Notes: generated from the letters alone by a model not told the origin. DNA of 64,000 nucleotides from Anaerococcus octavius (GCF_900445265.1 NZ_UFTA01000002.1:682001-746000); one strand, 5' to 3'; counted from the stretch's first letter, positions 28,710-36,843 are shown. Program-made: numbers and translations.

Positions 28710-28722
28710 TAATTTATAATTT

Positions 28723-28798
28723 GCTTCAATAGCTCAATTGGCAGAGCAACGGTATCGTAAACCGTAGGTTGCAGGTTCAACTCCTGTTTGAAGCTCCA
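28723..28798 (+). tRNA. tRNA-Thr, anticodon CGT
   Basis: A 76-base cloverleaf. The acceptor stem is GCTTCAA / TTGAAGC, the D arm is AGCTC...GAGC, and the anticodon stem ACGGT / ACCGT holds loop ATCGTAA, so the anticodon is CGT reading ACG. The T arm is GCAGG / CCTGT with loop TTCAACT. CCA is encoded at 28796-28798. It stands alone between an unknown membrane protein and ferredoxin. Confidence 0.97.
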
Positions 28799-28802
28799 AA
28801 GA

Positions 28803-28833
28803 CCCTTGCATTTTTAATGTGAGGGATTTTTTT
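28803..28833 (+). terminator. terminator after tRNA-Thr(CGT)
   Basis: CCCTTGCAT pairs with ATGTGAGGG (two wobble pairs), followed by A and seven T residues. Confidence 0.85.
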
Positions 28834-28881
28834 AAAAAATTTATAATTTTCCATCTACAAAAATCATCTCTAATTAATAAT

Positions 28882-28916
28882 AAAAAAAATGCTAGCAATA
28901 AAAGCTAGCATTTTTT
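28882..28916 (-). terminator. ferredoxin terminator
   Basis: GCTAGC arms around AATAAAA, extended by A/T pairs to a 13-base stem. On the minus strand it ends in eight T residues. The mirrored T run lets it also work for the plus-strand tRNA transcript. Confidence 0.88.
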
Positions 28917-28950
28917 GTTTATAATAATATGTCTAAGTTGTATGTAGTTT

Positions 28951-29124
28951 TTATTCTGGATCAATTGCTTCTACTGGGCAAACTGATGCACATGTTCCAC
29001 AATCAATGCAAGTATCAGCATCGATTACATAAGAATCATCTCCAGCTGAGATTGCTTCTACTGGGCATTCTCCTGCACATGTTCCACAACTAATGCATGT
29101 ATTTTCATCTATTTTGTAAGCCAT
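28951..29124 (-). CDS. 2[4Fe-4S] ferredoxin
   Basis: Small clostridial-type ferredoxin of 57 residues. It has two near-identical halves, each with CIxCGTCxxxCPVEAI: the cysteines are C10, C13, C16, C20 and C39, C42, C45, C49. Each cluster takes three cysteines from one half and one from the other. It carries low-potential electrons for fermentative enzymes. AGGAGG precedes the ATG, and a near-consensus promoter drives it as a single gene. A Fur-like box and A/T repeats lie just upstream. Confidence 0.97.
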   Translation of the reverse strand: MAYKIDENTCISCGTCAGECPVEAISAGDDSYVIDADTCIDCGTCASVCPVEAIDPE

Positions 29125-29152
29125 AATTACCTCCTATTTATTTTATACTAGA

Positions 29153-29181
29153 ATTGTACAATCAAAATAAATTTTTGTCAA
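29153..29181 (-). promoter_or_regulatory. ferredoxin promoter
   Basis: Minus-strand TTGACA (29181-29176), 17-base spacer and TACAAT (29158-29153). The consensus -35 and ideal spacing suggest strong expression. Confidence 0.85.
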
Positions 29182-29241
29182 GAATAATTATTCTTTTATT
29201 TGCTTTTTTTAAATAATTATTCATATTGATAATCACTATCA
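29181..29241. promoter_or_regulatory. Fur/PerR-like operator cluster upstream of ferredoxin
   Basis: At 29227-29241 TGATAATCACTATCA matches the 7-1-7 Fur inverted repeat (TGATAATnATTATCA) with one mismatch. Next to the -35 is a perfect palindrome AGAATAATTATTCT (29181-29194), and its core AATAATTATTC recurs at 29212-29222. The sites fill the gap between ricT and the ferredoxin promoter. A Fur-family regulator gene is encoded at 55040-55498. Iron or peroxide control of ferredoxin is inferred. Confidence 0.5.
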
Positions 29242-29244
29242 TAT

Positions 29245-30054
29245 TTAATCTAATTCTTGTAGCTCACAAACTTTATAATGTTTTTCTATAGTTTCATCAT
29301 CATTTTTATGTATGCGAACCTTACAACATTCTCTAACCATATTGTTAGCAATTACGACTCCCTCTCCATCTTCAGTTACTACTGATTGACCGTATTTTGG
29401 TATAGTTTTTTTAACTTGCAAGTAATTATCTTCTTCATAGGCTAAACAGCACATGAGTCTACCACATACACCAGAAATTTTTGAAGGATCAAGACTAATA
29501 TTTTGATCCTTTGCACATTTTATTGAAAGAGGTTCAAAATCCGTTAAATATCTTGAACAACAACATTCCTGACCACACGCACCAAAATGTTTCACTAATT
29601 TTGCATGATCTCTTACGCCGATTTGCCTAAGTTCAATTCGACTTTTAAATGTACTGGCTAAGTCTTTTACAAGTTCTCTAAAGTCTACTCTTTTTGCTGA
29701 GGTAAAATAAAAAGTTAGTTTTGATCTATCAAATGTATAATTACAGTCAACTATCTTCATTTTCAAGTTATAGCTATCAGCCTTTTTTTGGCAAATTTCT
29801 TGTGCTTTTTTTGCATCTAATTTGTTTATAACATGGGTTTTTATGTCTTCTTGACTTGCGGGTCTTATAATTTCCTTTAACTCTTTATCAAACTTTTCCT
29901 TTGCTATATCTACATTAGCCAAAGCTACTTCGCCTAATTCTATTCCATTTTCAGTTTCTACAAGCACTTTATCTTTGTAATTAAATATATTATCTTCACT
30001 TTTAAAATAGTATATCTTGCCAGTTCTTTTAAACCTAACACCTATTACGTTCAC
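29245..30054 (-). CDS. ricT: PSP1-domain protein RicT (YaaT)
   Basis: Member of the Y-complex (RicA/RicF/RicT), which binds iron-sulfur clusters and in Bacillus controls RNA processing through RNase Y. The PSP1 domain lies around residues 60-145. Cysteine clusters appear in FGACGQECCCSRYL and SGVCGRLMCCLAYE, matching cluster-ligand regions. It has 269 residues, near the Bacillus protein length. It overlaps the holB stop by 1 base. ricA and ricF are not in the window. Confidence 0.93.
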   Translation of the reverse strand: MNVIGVRFKRTGKIYYFKSEDNIFNYKDKVLVETENGIELGEVALANVDIAKEKFDKELKEIIRPASQEDIKTHVINKLDAKKAQEICQKKADSYNLKMKIVDCNYTFDRSKLTFYFTSAKRVDFRELVKDLASTFKSRIELRQIGVRDHAKLVKHFGACGQECCCSRYLTDFEPLSIKCAKDQNISLDPSKISGVCGRLMCCLAYEEDNYLQVKKTIPKYGQSVVTEDGEGVVIANNMVRECCKVRIHKNDDETIEKHYKVCELQELD

Positions 30055-30839
30055 TAATTCATACCTCCCTTGTATATACTAAATATGACTTCTTCTATAG
30101 CCAAATCATAATTTATATTATTCTTAAGTCCTATTTTTATTGTATATAACAAGTTAATAACTTCCTCTATATGATCTAAATGCATAGTAGATAATTTTTT
30201 AACATTTAAATCTGTATTATCTTGATTGTATGTATACTTTTCTTTTAAAACTATATCAAATACATCTATTAATCCATCAAACATTATATCAGCTTCGCTT
30301 TTATAGATTTCAAAAAAAGCCTTGTTTTGGTAAAACTGGCTAATATTCCCTCTATAAACTTCAGCTAGTATTTCTGCAAGCTTTGAAATGTCTATTTTAT
30401 TTTCATTTTCATCAGCATCTAATCTTATAATTTGACATCTAGACTTAATTGTAGGCAAAAGTAAATCTTTATTTTTTGTTGTAAAGATTACTATGTTATA
30501 ATTTTTAAGTTCTTCTAAAGTCTTAAGCATAGCATTAAAACCTTCAGTTCTCATATTATGTGAATTATGTATTATGTAGATTTTAATTATGTTATTTGAA
30601 GGTTTTAAAGCTGTGTCTTTTAACAAAGTTCTTATACTTTGTATATCGATTATATCTTTGCCTTTATCAATGATATATAAATCTGGATTTAAATCATTGT
30701 CTACAAAAACGCCTTTATTTTCAAAAATTTTTTTCGCAAAGTTTAAAGCATAGTCAAGATTATATTCTTCGTTTGCTGATTCAAAAATATAGGCGTGTGA
30801 TAGTGTATTTTGATTAATTTGTCTATTTAAATCTATCAT
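30054..30839 (-). CDS. holB: DNA polymerase III delta' subunit
   Basis: Clamp-loader subunit. The N-terminal AAA+ fold is recognisable from SHAYIFES, the DLYIIDKGKDIIDIQSIR strand, HNSHNMRTEGFNAMLKTLEE and the SRC sensor-1 segment (TIKSRCQIIRL). There is no functional Walker A motif (ESANEEYNLD in its place), as tolerated in delta' subunits, and no zinc-finger cysteines. It has 261 residues, shorter than the usual 300-330. It sits in the conserved order tmk-darA-holB-ricT. Confidence 0.88.
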   Translation of the reverse strand: MIDLNRQINQNTLSHAYIFESANEEYNLDYALNFAKKIFENKGVFVDNDLNPDLYIIDKGKDIIDIQSIRTLLKDTALKPSNNIIKIYIIHNSHNMRTEGFNAMLKTLEELKNYNIVIFTTKNKDLLLPTIKSRCQIIRLDADENENKIDISKLAEILAEVYRGNISQFYQNKAFFEIYKSEADIMFDGLIDVFDIVLKEKYTYNQDNTDLNVKKLSTMHLDHIEEVINLLYTIKIGLKNNINYDLAIEEVIFSIYKGGMN

Positions 30840-31165
30840 AGTCTAATATATTGATCAACATCTAAAATAAATATAGTAGCTCCTCCAACAGTAATATCTA
30901 CTGGTACCGTATTTGATAATAATGAACTTTCAGCTGATGGATTGATAATAGTTGTAGTTGTATTTCTTCTCTTGCAATTTTGCTCAATTATTGAAAGAAC
31001 ATCGTCAAGTTTATCTTCTTCTACACCAATTAATAAAGTTGTATTACCTTTTTTGAGAAAACCACCTGTTGTAGATAATCTTGTAACTCTGTATCCATTA
31101 TCTGTAAGTGCATCCATTAGGAAATTTACATCTGCATCTTGTACAATCGCAATTAAAAGTTTCAT
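30836..31165 (-). CDS. darA: cyclic-di-AMP receptor of the PII-like family
   Basis: Trimeric PII-like protein that binds c-di-AMP (DarA/PstA/YaaQ). It has 109 residues. The fold-specific segments are MKLLIAIVQDADVNFLMDAL, RVTRLSTTGGFLKKGNTTLLIG (nucleotide-binding loop) and the C-terminal VGGATIFILDVDQY. It overlaps the holB start by 4 bases and begins right after tmk. Its downstream targets are not known. Confidence 0.96.
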   Translation of the reverse strand: MKLLIAIVQDADVNFLMDALTDNGYRVTRLSTTGGFLKKGNTTLLIGVEEDKLDDVLSIIEQNCKRRNTTTTIINPSAESSLLSNTVPVDITVGGATIFILDVDQYIRL

Positions 31166-31789
31166 CTAGTCCTCCAATAAGTCTTTTATGAGATTTAAAA
31201 CATCACTACTAACTTCTTCTATAGAACGAGTTGCATCTACTTGTTTTATATCTCTATTATATTTTTGTGCTATGTCTAAGTAGGCATCAAATATCTTCTT
31301 GTGAAAATTAAAGTCTTCATTTTCAAGCCTATCCGCCGAAAAATTTTCTCGTTTTCTTACCAAAGCCGTTTTATAATCTATATTAAAAAATATAGTCAAA
31401 TCAGGTCTTATATTATCTGTAGCAAAATCATTTATTGCTTTTACTTCTTCTATACCTAGTCCACGTCCAACACCTTGATAGGTAAGCGAACTTAAAACAA
31501 ATCTATCGCAAAGAATAATTTTTCCATTTTCAAGTCCTGGTCTAATCTTTTCATCGATTAATTGAGCCCTACTAGCTGCAAATAGTAAGCTTTCAGTTTT
31601 TGCTGACATATTTACATTATCATTATCAATTATAATTTCTCTAATCTTTTCTGATATTTCTGTGCCACCTGGTTCTCTAACCAACATTAACTTATAACCT
31701 TGCTTAGAAAGTTGTTGATTTACTTTTTTTAATATCGTAGTTTTTCCAGATCCATCTGGTCCTTCAAAAACAATTAATTTTCCATTCAT
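31166..31789 (-). CDS. tmk: thymidylate kinase
   Basis: Phosphorylates dTMP to dTDP. The P-loop is FEGPDGSGKTTI (residues 8-19), with the DRFVLSSLTYQG motif and a lid region. It has 207 residues, normal. The stop codon is adjacent to the darA start. It begins the tmk-darA-holB-ricT group downstream of the rplY terminator. Confidence 0.96.
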   Translation of the reverse strand: MNGKLIVFEGPDGSGKTTILKKVNQQLSKQGYKLMLVREPGGTEISEKIREIIIDNDNVNMSAKTESLLFAASRAQLIDEKIRPGLENGKIILCDRFVLSSLTYQGVGRGLGIEEVKAINDFATDNIRPDLTIFFNIDYKTALVRKRENFSADRLENEDFNFHKKIFDAYLDIAQKYNRDIKQVDATRSIEEVSSDVLNLIKDLLED

Positions 31790-31826
31790 AAATCTATTAT
31801 AGCAAATATTTAGACTTTATGGCAAT

Positions 31827-31848
31827 AAAAAAAGACCCTAAGGCCTTT
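31827..31848 (-). terminator. rplY terminator
   Basis: On the minus strand AAAGGCC / GGTCTTT with a 4-base loop, followed by more T residues, 6 bases beyond the rplY stop. Confidence 0.75.
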
Positions 31849-31854
31849 AAATTA

Positions 31855-32514
31855 TTATTCAGCGTCTTCGTTAGCTTCTTTACCTTCTGTTTCTTCAACA
31901 GTTGGTACTTCAGCAGCATCAACGTCATCGCCTTCTTCATCTTCTGAAATTTCTTCTTCACTAGCTTCTTGTAGTGAGCATATAACTTCATCATCTTCTT
32001 CAAGAAGTGTGATATTATCATTTTCGAAAATGTCTAAATCAGCTACTGTTTTTGCATCACCAATTTCCATTTCTGAAATTTCAACTTCAGCAGTTTGTGG
32101 AATGTATTTTGGTAAACATTCTACCTCGATAGTGTCAAGATTTTGTACTAATACTGCATCATCAATTCTTAAATCATCTCTACCTAATAGTACAACTGGA
32201 ACACTAACTCTGATAGTTTCATTTTGGTTAATTGCTTGGAAATCAACGTGTAAATATTGATTTTTGTATGGATGTGTTTGGTAATCTTTAATTAGTACAT
32301 CTTTATTTTCTCCATCAATATCTAAAGTAATGATTGTAGATGTACCAGCTTGTCTTAAAACTTTATCGAAATCTCTTGATGTAACTTGAACATTAAGATT
32401 TTCTTCACCTTTGGCATAAATAACAGCTGGAATTAATTCTTCAGCTCTTAATTTATTGACTTTATTTTTTCCAGTAGCTTCTCTGTTATTTGCATTTAAT
32501 ACTAAGTCTGCCAT
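31855..32514 (-). CDS. rplY: 50S ribosomal protein L25 / general stress protein Ctc
   Basis: 5S-rRNA-binding protein of the two-domain Ctc/TL5 form. The N-terminal L25 domain (about 1-92) begins LNANNREATGKNKVNKLR, and the C-terminal TL5 beta domain (about 93-180) has HVDFQAINQNETIRVSVPV and LVQNLDTIEVECLPKYIP. The last 40 residues are almost all Glu, Asp and Ala. It has 219 residues. GGAGGG precedes the ATG. A sigma-A promoter lies upstream, back to back with that of tpx. Confidence 0.93.
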   Translation of the reverse strand: MADLVLNANNREATGKNKVNKLRAEELIPAVIYAKGEENLNVQVTSRDFDKVLRQAGTSTIITLDIDGENKDVLIKDYQTHPYKNQYLHVDFQAINQNETIRVSVPVVLLGRDDLRIDDAVLVQNLDTIEVECLPKYIPQTAEVEISEMEIGDAKTVADLDIFENDNITLLEEDDEVICSLQEASEEEISEDEEGDDVDAAEVPTVEETEGKEANEDAE

Positions 32515-32544
32515 ATTCCCTCCTTTATATATTCATACTGACTA

Positions 32545-32573
32545 ATTATACCCTAAAATCTCATCCTTTACAA
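32545..32573 (-). promoter_or_regulatory. rplY promoter
   Basis: Minus-strand TTGTAA (32573-32568), 17-base spacer and TATAAT (32550-32545). The -35 lies inside the tpx -35. Confidence 0.75.
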
Positions 32574-32595
32574 TGCTTAGTTTTTATACTATTAT
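32567..32595 (+). promoter_or_regulatory. tpx promoter
   Basis: TTTACA (32567-32572), 17-base spacer and TATTAT (32590-32595). It shares its -35 bases with the opposite rplY promoter. A second TATAAT occurs at 32619-32624 but lacks a -35. Confidence 0.6.
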
Positions 32596-32638
32596 ATAAA
32601 ATAGATAAGTAATTGTTTTATAATTTAAGGAGATTAAT

Positions 32639-33160
32639 ATGACAAAAAGAGTTGTAAAATTTGGACAACTTGATTTAACAGTTGAAGGTAATAAACTTCA
32701 AATAAATGATAAAGCTCCAAACTTTAAAGGTGTATTAGAAGACCTATCAGATTATGATTTTTATAAAAATGAAAAAGATAAGGTAAAAATCATTTCTGCT
32801 TTGCCTTCAATTGATACATCAGTTTGTGAATTACAAACTTTTTTATTTACAAAAAAAGAATCTGAATTTCCAGAAGATTTATCAGTTATTACTGTTTCAA
32901 ATGATTTACCATTTGCTCAAAAACGCTTTAAAAAAGAAAAAGGAATAAAGAAAATAGGTTTTGTATCTGATTATCTAAATGAAGATTTTGCAAAAAAATA
33001 CTCACTGTTAATAGAAGAGTTAAAACTAGTAAATCGAGCAATATTTGTAGTAGATAAAAACAATCTAATAAGACATATAGAATACTTAGATCAAAATAAT
33101 GAATTACCTGATGTTAATGAGGCTTTCGAAATAGCTTTAGAGCTAACTGATCAAAAATAA
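32639..33160 (+). CDS. tpx: thiol peroxidase (Tpx), resolving cysteine absent
   Basis: Atypical 2-Cys peroxiredoxin family, reducing H2O2 and organic peroxides. The peroxidatic cysteine is C63 in PSIDTSVCELQT. In Tpx the resolving cysteine follows DLPFAQxRF; here that place holds lysine (DLPFAQKRFKK, K98), and C63 is the only cysteine in the 173 residues. The enzyme must therefore work by a 1-Cys mechanism with an outside thiol, or be altered in function. AAGGAG precedes the ATG. It is a single gene with a bidirectional terminator. Confidence 0.93.
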   Translation: MTKRVVKFGQLDLTVEGNKLQINDKAPNFKGVLEDLSDYDFYKNEKDKVKIISALPSIDTSVCELQTFLFTKKESEFPEDLSVITVSNDLPFAQKRFKKEKGIKKIGFVSDYLNEDFAKKYSLLIEELKLVNRAIFVVDKNNLIRHIEYLDQNNELPDVNEAFEIALELTDQK

Positions 33161-33192
33161 AACCCTTAAGACTCAAAATCCTAAGGGTTTTT
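33159..33192. terminator. bidirectional terminator between tpx and femAB gene
   Basis: AAAACCCTTA (33159-33168) pairs with TAAGGGTTTT (33182-33191), with T residues on both strands' outgoing sides. It serves two convergent genes. Confidence 0.85.
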
Positions 33193-33193
33193 C

Positions 33194-34180
33194 TTATTTT
33201 AAAAATTCTTCATATTTTTCTCTATCATAAACAACATCTAATTCTCCTACAAAATTAGAGTATCTATCAGGATAGCAAAATCCTTCCTTAAATCTATATA
33301 GTCCATCTTTAGAATCAAGCGAAAATGTTCCTCCAAAATCAAAATAGTTATAACCGTTTTCACGGCACCACTTGATTTCTTCCCATATCATATTAAAATT
33401 AGGCATCTTATTTCTCATATCATTAGAACTTGCTGCATATAAGTAATAAACTTTATTACCATATGGAACCAATAAAGATGCTGATAAAGCTTGATCTTCA
33501 TAATAAGATGTAAAAATTCTACCATCCATATGGTCTAATAATCTTTTAAAATAATCTTTTGGTCTATGACCTATTTTTTGTCTTTCAGCCATTATTTTTG
33601 TAAGCTCATAAAAATCATCTAAAGTTTTTTCATTAGTTGCTTCTATAGTTTTTATATCATTTCTATATGATTTTCTAATATTTCTACGAGTAGCTGATGA
33701 AAAGCTTCCAAATAAATCATCTTCACTCATACCAGATATAGGTAAGATCATATTATATCTAGGTTGAGTAAATGAATGAGGGTCCGTACCATAGCTTCTA
33801 AAATCAAACCCTCTTTTTTTATATTCATAAATAGCCTTTTCATCAAAGATTACTTCTGGATCCATTCTTAGTAAAAATGCATCATATTTTTCTTCTAAAA
33901 CTTCTGCCTCTTTAATTAAGTCAGTAACTAAATCATATTTTCTAAAATCACAAACAGGTCCACGTGGAGCATACAAAAAGTATTTCCCATTGGGATTTTG
34001 TATTCCAATAACACTCATAGCTGCGATAATTTGCTTATTTTCTTCTAAGTATATATAGTCACTGGACCAATTCTCTTTAACTTTAGACCATGATGGATCT
34101 TGCATAGGTCTCGCGTAATCAGAATTTCTTACAAATTCTATATATCTATCTAAATCTTCCTTACTTTCTACTAATGGCAT
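33194..34180 (-). CDS. FemAB family peptidoglycan bridge aminoacyltransferase
   Basis: GNAT-fold transferase of the FemX/FemA/MurM type, which uses aminoacyl-tRNA to build the cross-bridge on lipid II. Typical segments are MQDPSWSKVKENW near residue 41, YFLYAPRGPVCDF, LLRMDPEV, the GSFSSATRRNIRKS motif around residue 165, and the C-terminal GYNYFDFGGTF...LYRFKEGFCY. The 328 residues suggest a form without the long coiled-coil arm of FemA. It follows folD by 9 bases. The amino acid added cannot be told. Confidence 0.9.
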   Translation of the reverse strand: MPLVESKEDLDRYIEFVRNSDYARPMQDPSWSKVKENWSSDYIYLEENKQIIAAMSVIGIQNPNGKYFLYAPRGPVCDFRKYDLVTDLIKEAEVLEEKYDAFLLRMDPEVIFDEKAIYEYKKRGFDFRSYGTDPHSFTQPRYNMILPISGMSEDDLFGSFSSATRRNIRKSYRNDIKTIEATNEKTLDDFYELTKIMAERQKIGHRPKDYFKRLLDHMDGRIFTSYYEDQALSASLLVPYGNKVYYLYAASSNDMRNKMPNFNMIWEEIKWCRENGYNYFDFGGTFSLDSKDGLYRFKEGFCYPDRYSNFVGELDVVYDREKYEEFLK

Positions 34181-34189
34181 TGCCTCTCC

Positions 34190-34975
34190 CTAATCTATCA
34201 AATTTTCTAACAGAGTCAAAGTTGTAATTGACCCTATTCCGTTTTTACTTGTTAATATTTCTATATCTAAATTTTCTAAATCATCAAATTTGATGTCACC
34301 TATTATCTTACCATTTACATAAGAAGTTCCAACATCTATTAAAAGCTGACCATCTTTAAAGTAGCTTTTATCATAAAAATTAGCTTTACCAATTGCTGAT
34401 ATGAAAATATCTGCATTTTTAATTATAGCTTTATCATTAGTACTAGATGAATTTAAAATGGTAACCGTGGCGTTTTTTTTAGATAAAAATGTAGCTAAAG
34501 GTAATCCTATCAAATTTGTATTATTTGCAATAACTACATTCTTTGCTTTTATATCGTAATCTTCTATTAAGAATCTAGCAATTGCTTTTGGTGTTGCTGG
34601 TAAATTTTTGTATTCACCGTTTAAGGACTTGCCCATTGATAAATTAGTGAATCCATCCAGATCTTTAATTGTTATATTTTCACGAAGATAGTCAATATCC
34701 GAAAAATCTCCAAATGGTAGAAAAATTATAAATCCATCATTTTTATCAAAGCTATTTATATAATTAACAATAGTAAAGCTATCAGCATTATCCTCAAACT
34801 CATGATCAATATATTCTATACCAAATTCTATACATCTTTTTATTATAAAGTTCTTATAAAATACTCCTTCTTTACTTGGCTTATAAGTCAATAGCAAAAC
34901 TTTATTGCTGATTTCATTATATTTTAATTTTGTTATTAATTCATTTTTAATATTATTTGTATTAAGTATTTTCAT
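34190..34975 (-). CDS. folD: divergent FolD: methylene-THF dehydrogenase/cyclohydrolase
   Basis: Interconverts 5,10-methylene-, methenyl- and 10-formyl-tetrahydrofolate. The fold-specific landmarks survive in altered form: YKNFIIKRCIEFGI with the catalytic lysine, IIFLPFGD in place of QLPLP, IKDLDGF for KDVDGF, PATPKAI for PCTPxGI, NTNLIGLPLA for the GRSxxVGxP NADP site, and KNGIGSITTLTLL for PGGVGPMT. It has 261 residues against about 285. The weakened motifs may mean changed cofactor use. A strong terminator sits just upstream of its ribosome site. Confidence 0.82.
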   Translation of the reverse strand: MKILNTNNIKNELITKLKYNEISNKVLLLTYKPSKEGVFYKNFIIKRCIEFGIEYIDHEFEDNADSFTIVNYINSFDKNDGFIIFLPFGDFSDIDYLRENITIKDLDGFTNLSMGKSLNGEYKNLPATPKAIARFLIEDYDIKAKNVVIANNTNLIGLPLATFLSKKNATVTILNSSSTNDKAIIKNADIFISAIGKANFYDKSYFKDGQLLIDVGTSYVNGKIIGDIKFDDLENLDIEILTSKNGIGSITTLTLLENLID

Positions 34976-34987
34976 TTTATCTCCAAT

Positions 34988-35009
34988 AAAAAAACGCCCA
35001 ATTGGGCGT
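34988..35009 (-). terminator. terminator after the NlpC/P60 gene
   Basis: ACGCCCAATTGGGCGT palindrome followed on the minus strand by seven T residues. The folD ribosome site begins directly after it. Confidence 0.85.
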
Positions 35010-35022
35010 ACTATTATATTTA

Positions 35023-36756
35023 TTAAAAAATTCTTCTTGCTCCAGCAAATACTTTTTGGTAATAATTGCTATAAACATTATCATATTTTACACCTGACCT
35101 TGGTGTAGATGCATGAATAAATGTACCATCAGAGCTTGTTACAATACCTACATGGTCTATACCACTATGATTTGAGAAAAATACTAAATCTCCTGGTTGA
35201 AGATTATTTATCCCAACAGCGTAACCATTATTAAACTGTGCTTGTGATGAATGTGGCAAGCTTACACCTAATTGATTATAAGCATAAGTCACTAATCCTG
35301 AACAGTCAAAACCAACTGAAGGACTTGATGCACCCCATACATACGGACTACCAGCAAATTGGCATGCAATATTTGCAGCTTGTTGACCATTTTGGTTTAC
35401 AGCTGGTGCTTTTTGAGCTTGCTCTTCTACAATAGTTTCCTCATCTACTACTTGTTCAGATGCTGCTGATTTATCATTATTTTGATTTTGCTTAGTTTTA
35501 TTTTCTTCAGCTTGTGCTTGTTGTTGAACTACCTTTTCTTCTATCTTTTGATTTTCGGCTTGTTTTTCTTGTAAATCTGCTTCTTGTGTTGTCAAGTAAT
35601 ATGCAGAAACAAAAGCTGTTCTACCATTATAAGTAGTTTTTACCCAGCCATTAGCTATTTGGCCATCAACCTTAGCTCCTTTTGCTAAAGTCCCAATTAT
35701 TTTGCCTGTTTTTGCTTGCTCTCTAACATTGATGGCAGCAGTGTTATGAACCCATCCAGTAAATGGTGTACCATACTGTACAGGTGATTCTTGTTTTTCT
35801 TCTACTTTCACTTCTTTTTCTTCTACTTTTTTAGCTTTATTTGCTTCTTCCTGTTTTTTAGATTCTTGAGCTTTTTTTGATTTTATAGAGTCAACTAAGC
35901 TTTGTGGATAATCATTAGATAGATACTTTAAATTTAAATATCCTTCATCAATTTTTAACCATTCACCTTCAATAACACCATCTACTTTATCTCCAGCCGC
36001 TAAAGTTCTTAAAACATTTGAGTTGTCTGCCATTGATTTAGATGATCTTATATAAAGTGCTTCTACATTTACAAACTTACTAACTTTTTGGTTAACTTCT
36101 TCATTATCTTCAATATCAACTTCTTTAGAATTTTCATCTAGATAGTTAACAACTTCGTCATTTGCTTCAGCCACTTCTAATTCTTGTTCATTTTCTTTAT
36201 CTGAATCACTATCTAAATTAGAATCATCATAAGCAACTACATCTTCTTCCTTAGATTCTTCTTCTGTTTCTTCATTATCCGCTTGAATTTCTTCTAGATC
36301 ATCTTTAGTATTTACATTACTTTCAGAAACTTGACTACCATCATAAGCTATTACTTCTTCATCATTAACTTCTGGTGATTCTACTTCAGATTCTACATCT
36401 TCTACTTCTGTTGATTCTTCTTCATTTTGGGAAGCTTTTTCTTTAGCTACAATGTTGATCACACTTGTTTTTAAGATGTTTTTCGCATTTTCTTCTACTT
36501 TAGCAACATCCTCTTCTTGCTTTGAAGTATTTTGAACTGTTCTTTTTTCGTTTGCTATAGCAGTATTTTTTAAATCATTTGTATAATCTGATTTTACAAA
36601 ATTATAATCATATGTATTATCACTATAACTTGGTGTGAAAATAGCATTTGTATTTTTATCTGATTCTAAATTATTTATTGTTGAAGCATAAGCTGTAGCT
36701 CCTGCTGATACGGCAGCAACTAGAGATAAGGCTGCTCCAATTCTTTTTTTATTCAT
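35023..36756 (-). CDS. secreted SH3/NlpC-P60 peptidoglycan hydrolase
   Basis: Cell-wall endopeptidase. A signal peptide occupies residues 1-24 (MNKKRIGAALSLVAAVSAGA, cut after AYA). A long acidic Glu/Asp/Ser region follows (about 80-225), then two bacterial SH3 domains (VNVEALYIRSSKSMADNSN near 230 and AAINVREQAKTGKIIGTLAKG near 345), a Glu/Gln-rich linker and the C-terminal NlpC/P60 domain with catalytic Cys in FDCSGLVTYAY, His in DHVGIVTS and a polar residue near FIHAS. It has 577 residues. A WalR-like box lies just upstream of its promoter, as expected for such hydrolases. Confidence 0.95.
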   Translation of the reverse strand: MNKKRIGAALSLVAAVSAGATAYASTINNLESDKNTNAIFTPSYSDNTYDYNFVKSDYTNDLKNTAIANEKRTVQNTSKQEEDVAKVEENAKNILKTSVINIVAKEKASQNEEESTEVEDVESEVESPEVNDEEVIAYDGSQVSESNVNTKDDLEEIQADNEETEEESKEEDVVAYDDSNLDSDSDKENEQELEVAEANDEVVNYLDENSKEVDIEDNEEVNQKVSKFVNVEALYIRSSKSMADNSNVLRTLAAGDKVDGVIEGEWLKIDEGYLNLKYLSNDYPQSLVDSIKSKKAQESKKQEEANKAKKVEEKEVKVEEKQESPVQYGTPFTGWVHNTAAINVREQAKTGKIIGTLAKGAKVDGQIANGWVKTTYNGRTAFVSAYYLTTQEADLQEKQAENQKIEEKVVQQQAQAEENKTKQNQNNDKSAASEQVVDEETIVEEQAQKAPAVNQNGQQAANIACQFAGSPYVWGASSPSVGFDCSGLVTYAYNQLGVSLPHSSQAQFNNGYAVGINNLQPGDLVFFSNHSGIDHVGIVTSSDGTFIHASTPRSGVKYDNVYSNYYQKVFAGARRIF

Positions 36757-36814
36757 TGGTAAATAGATTCCCTTCTTTACTGTTATAAATAGTCTTGAAA
36801 TTAAATCTGAATTA

Positions 36815-36843
36815 ATTTTATACTAAATTAACAAATAAGTCAA
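36815..36843 (-). promoter_or_regulatory. promoter of the NlpC/P60 hydrolase
   Basis: Minus-strand TTGACT (36843-36838), 17-base spacer and TAAAAT (36820-36815), giving a leader of about 55 bases. Confidence 0.65.

Noticed and set aside
29212-29222. Short repeats upstream of ferredoxin as a CRISPR or IS remnant
   Set aside because: Only two 11-base copies, A/T-only in the core, with no spacers, transposase or terminal repeats; an operator is simpler.
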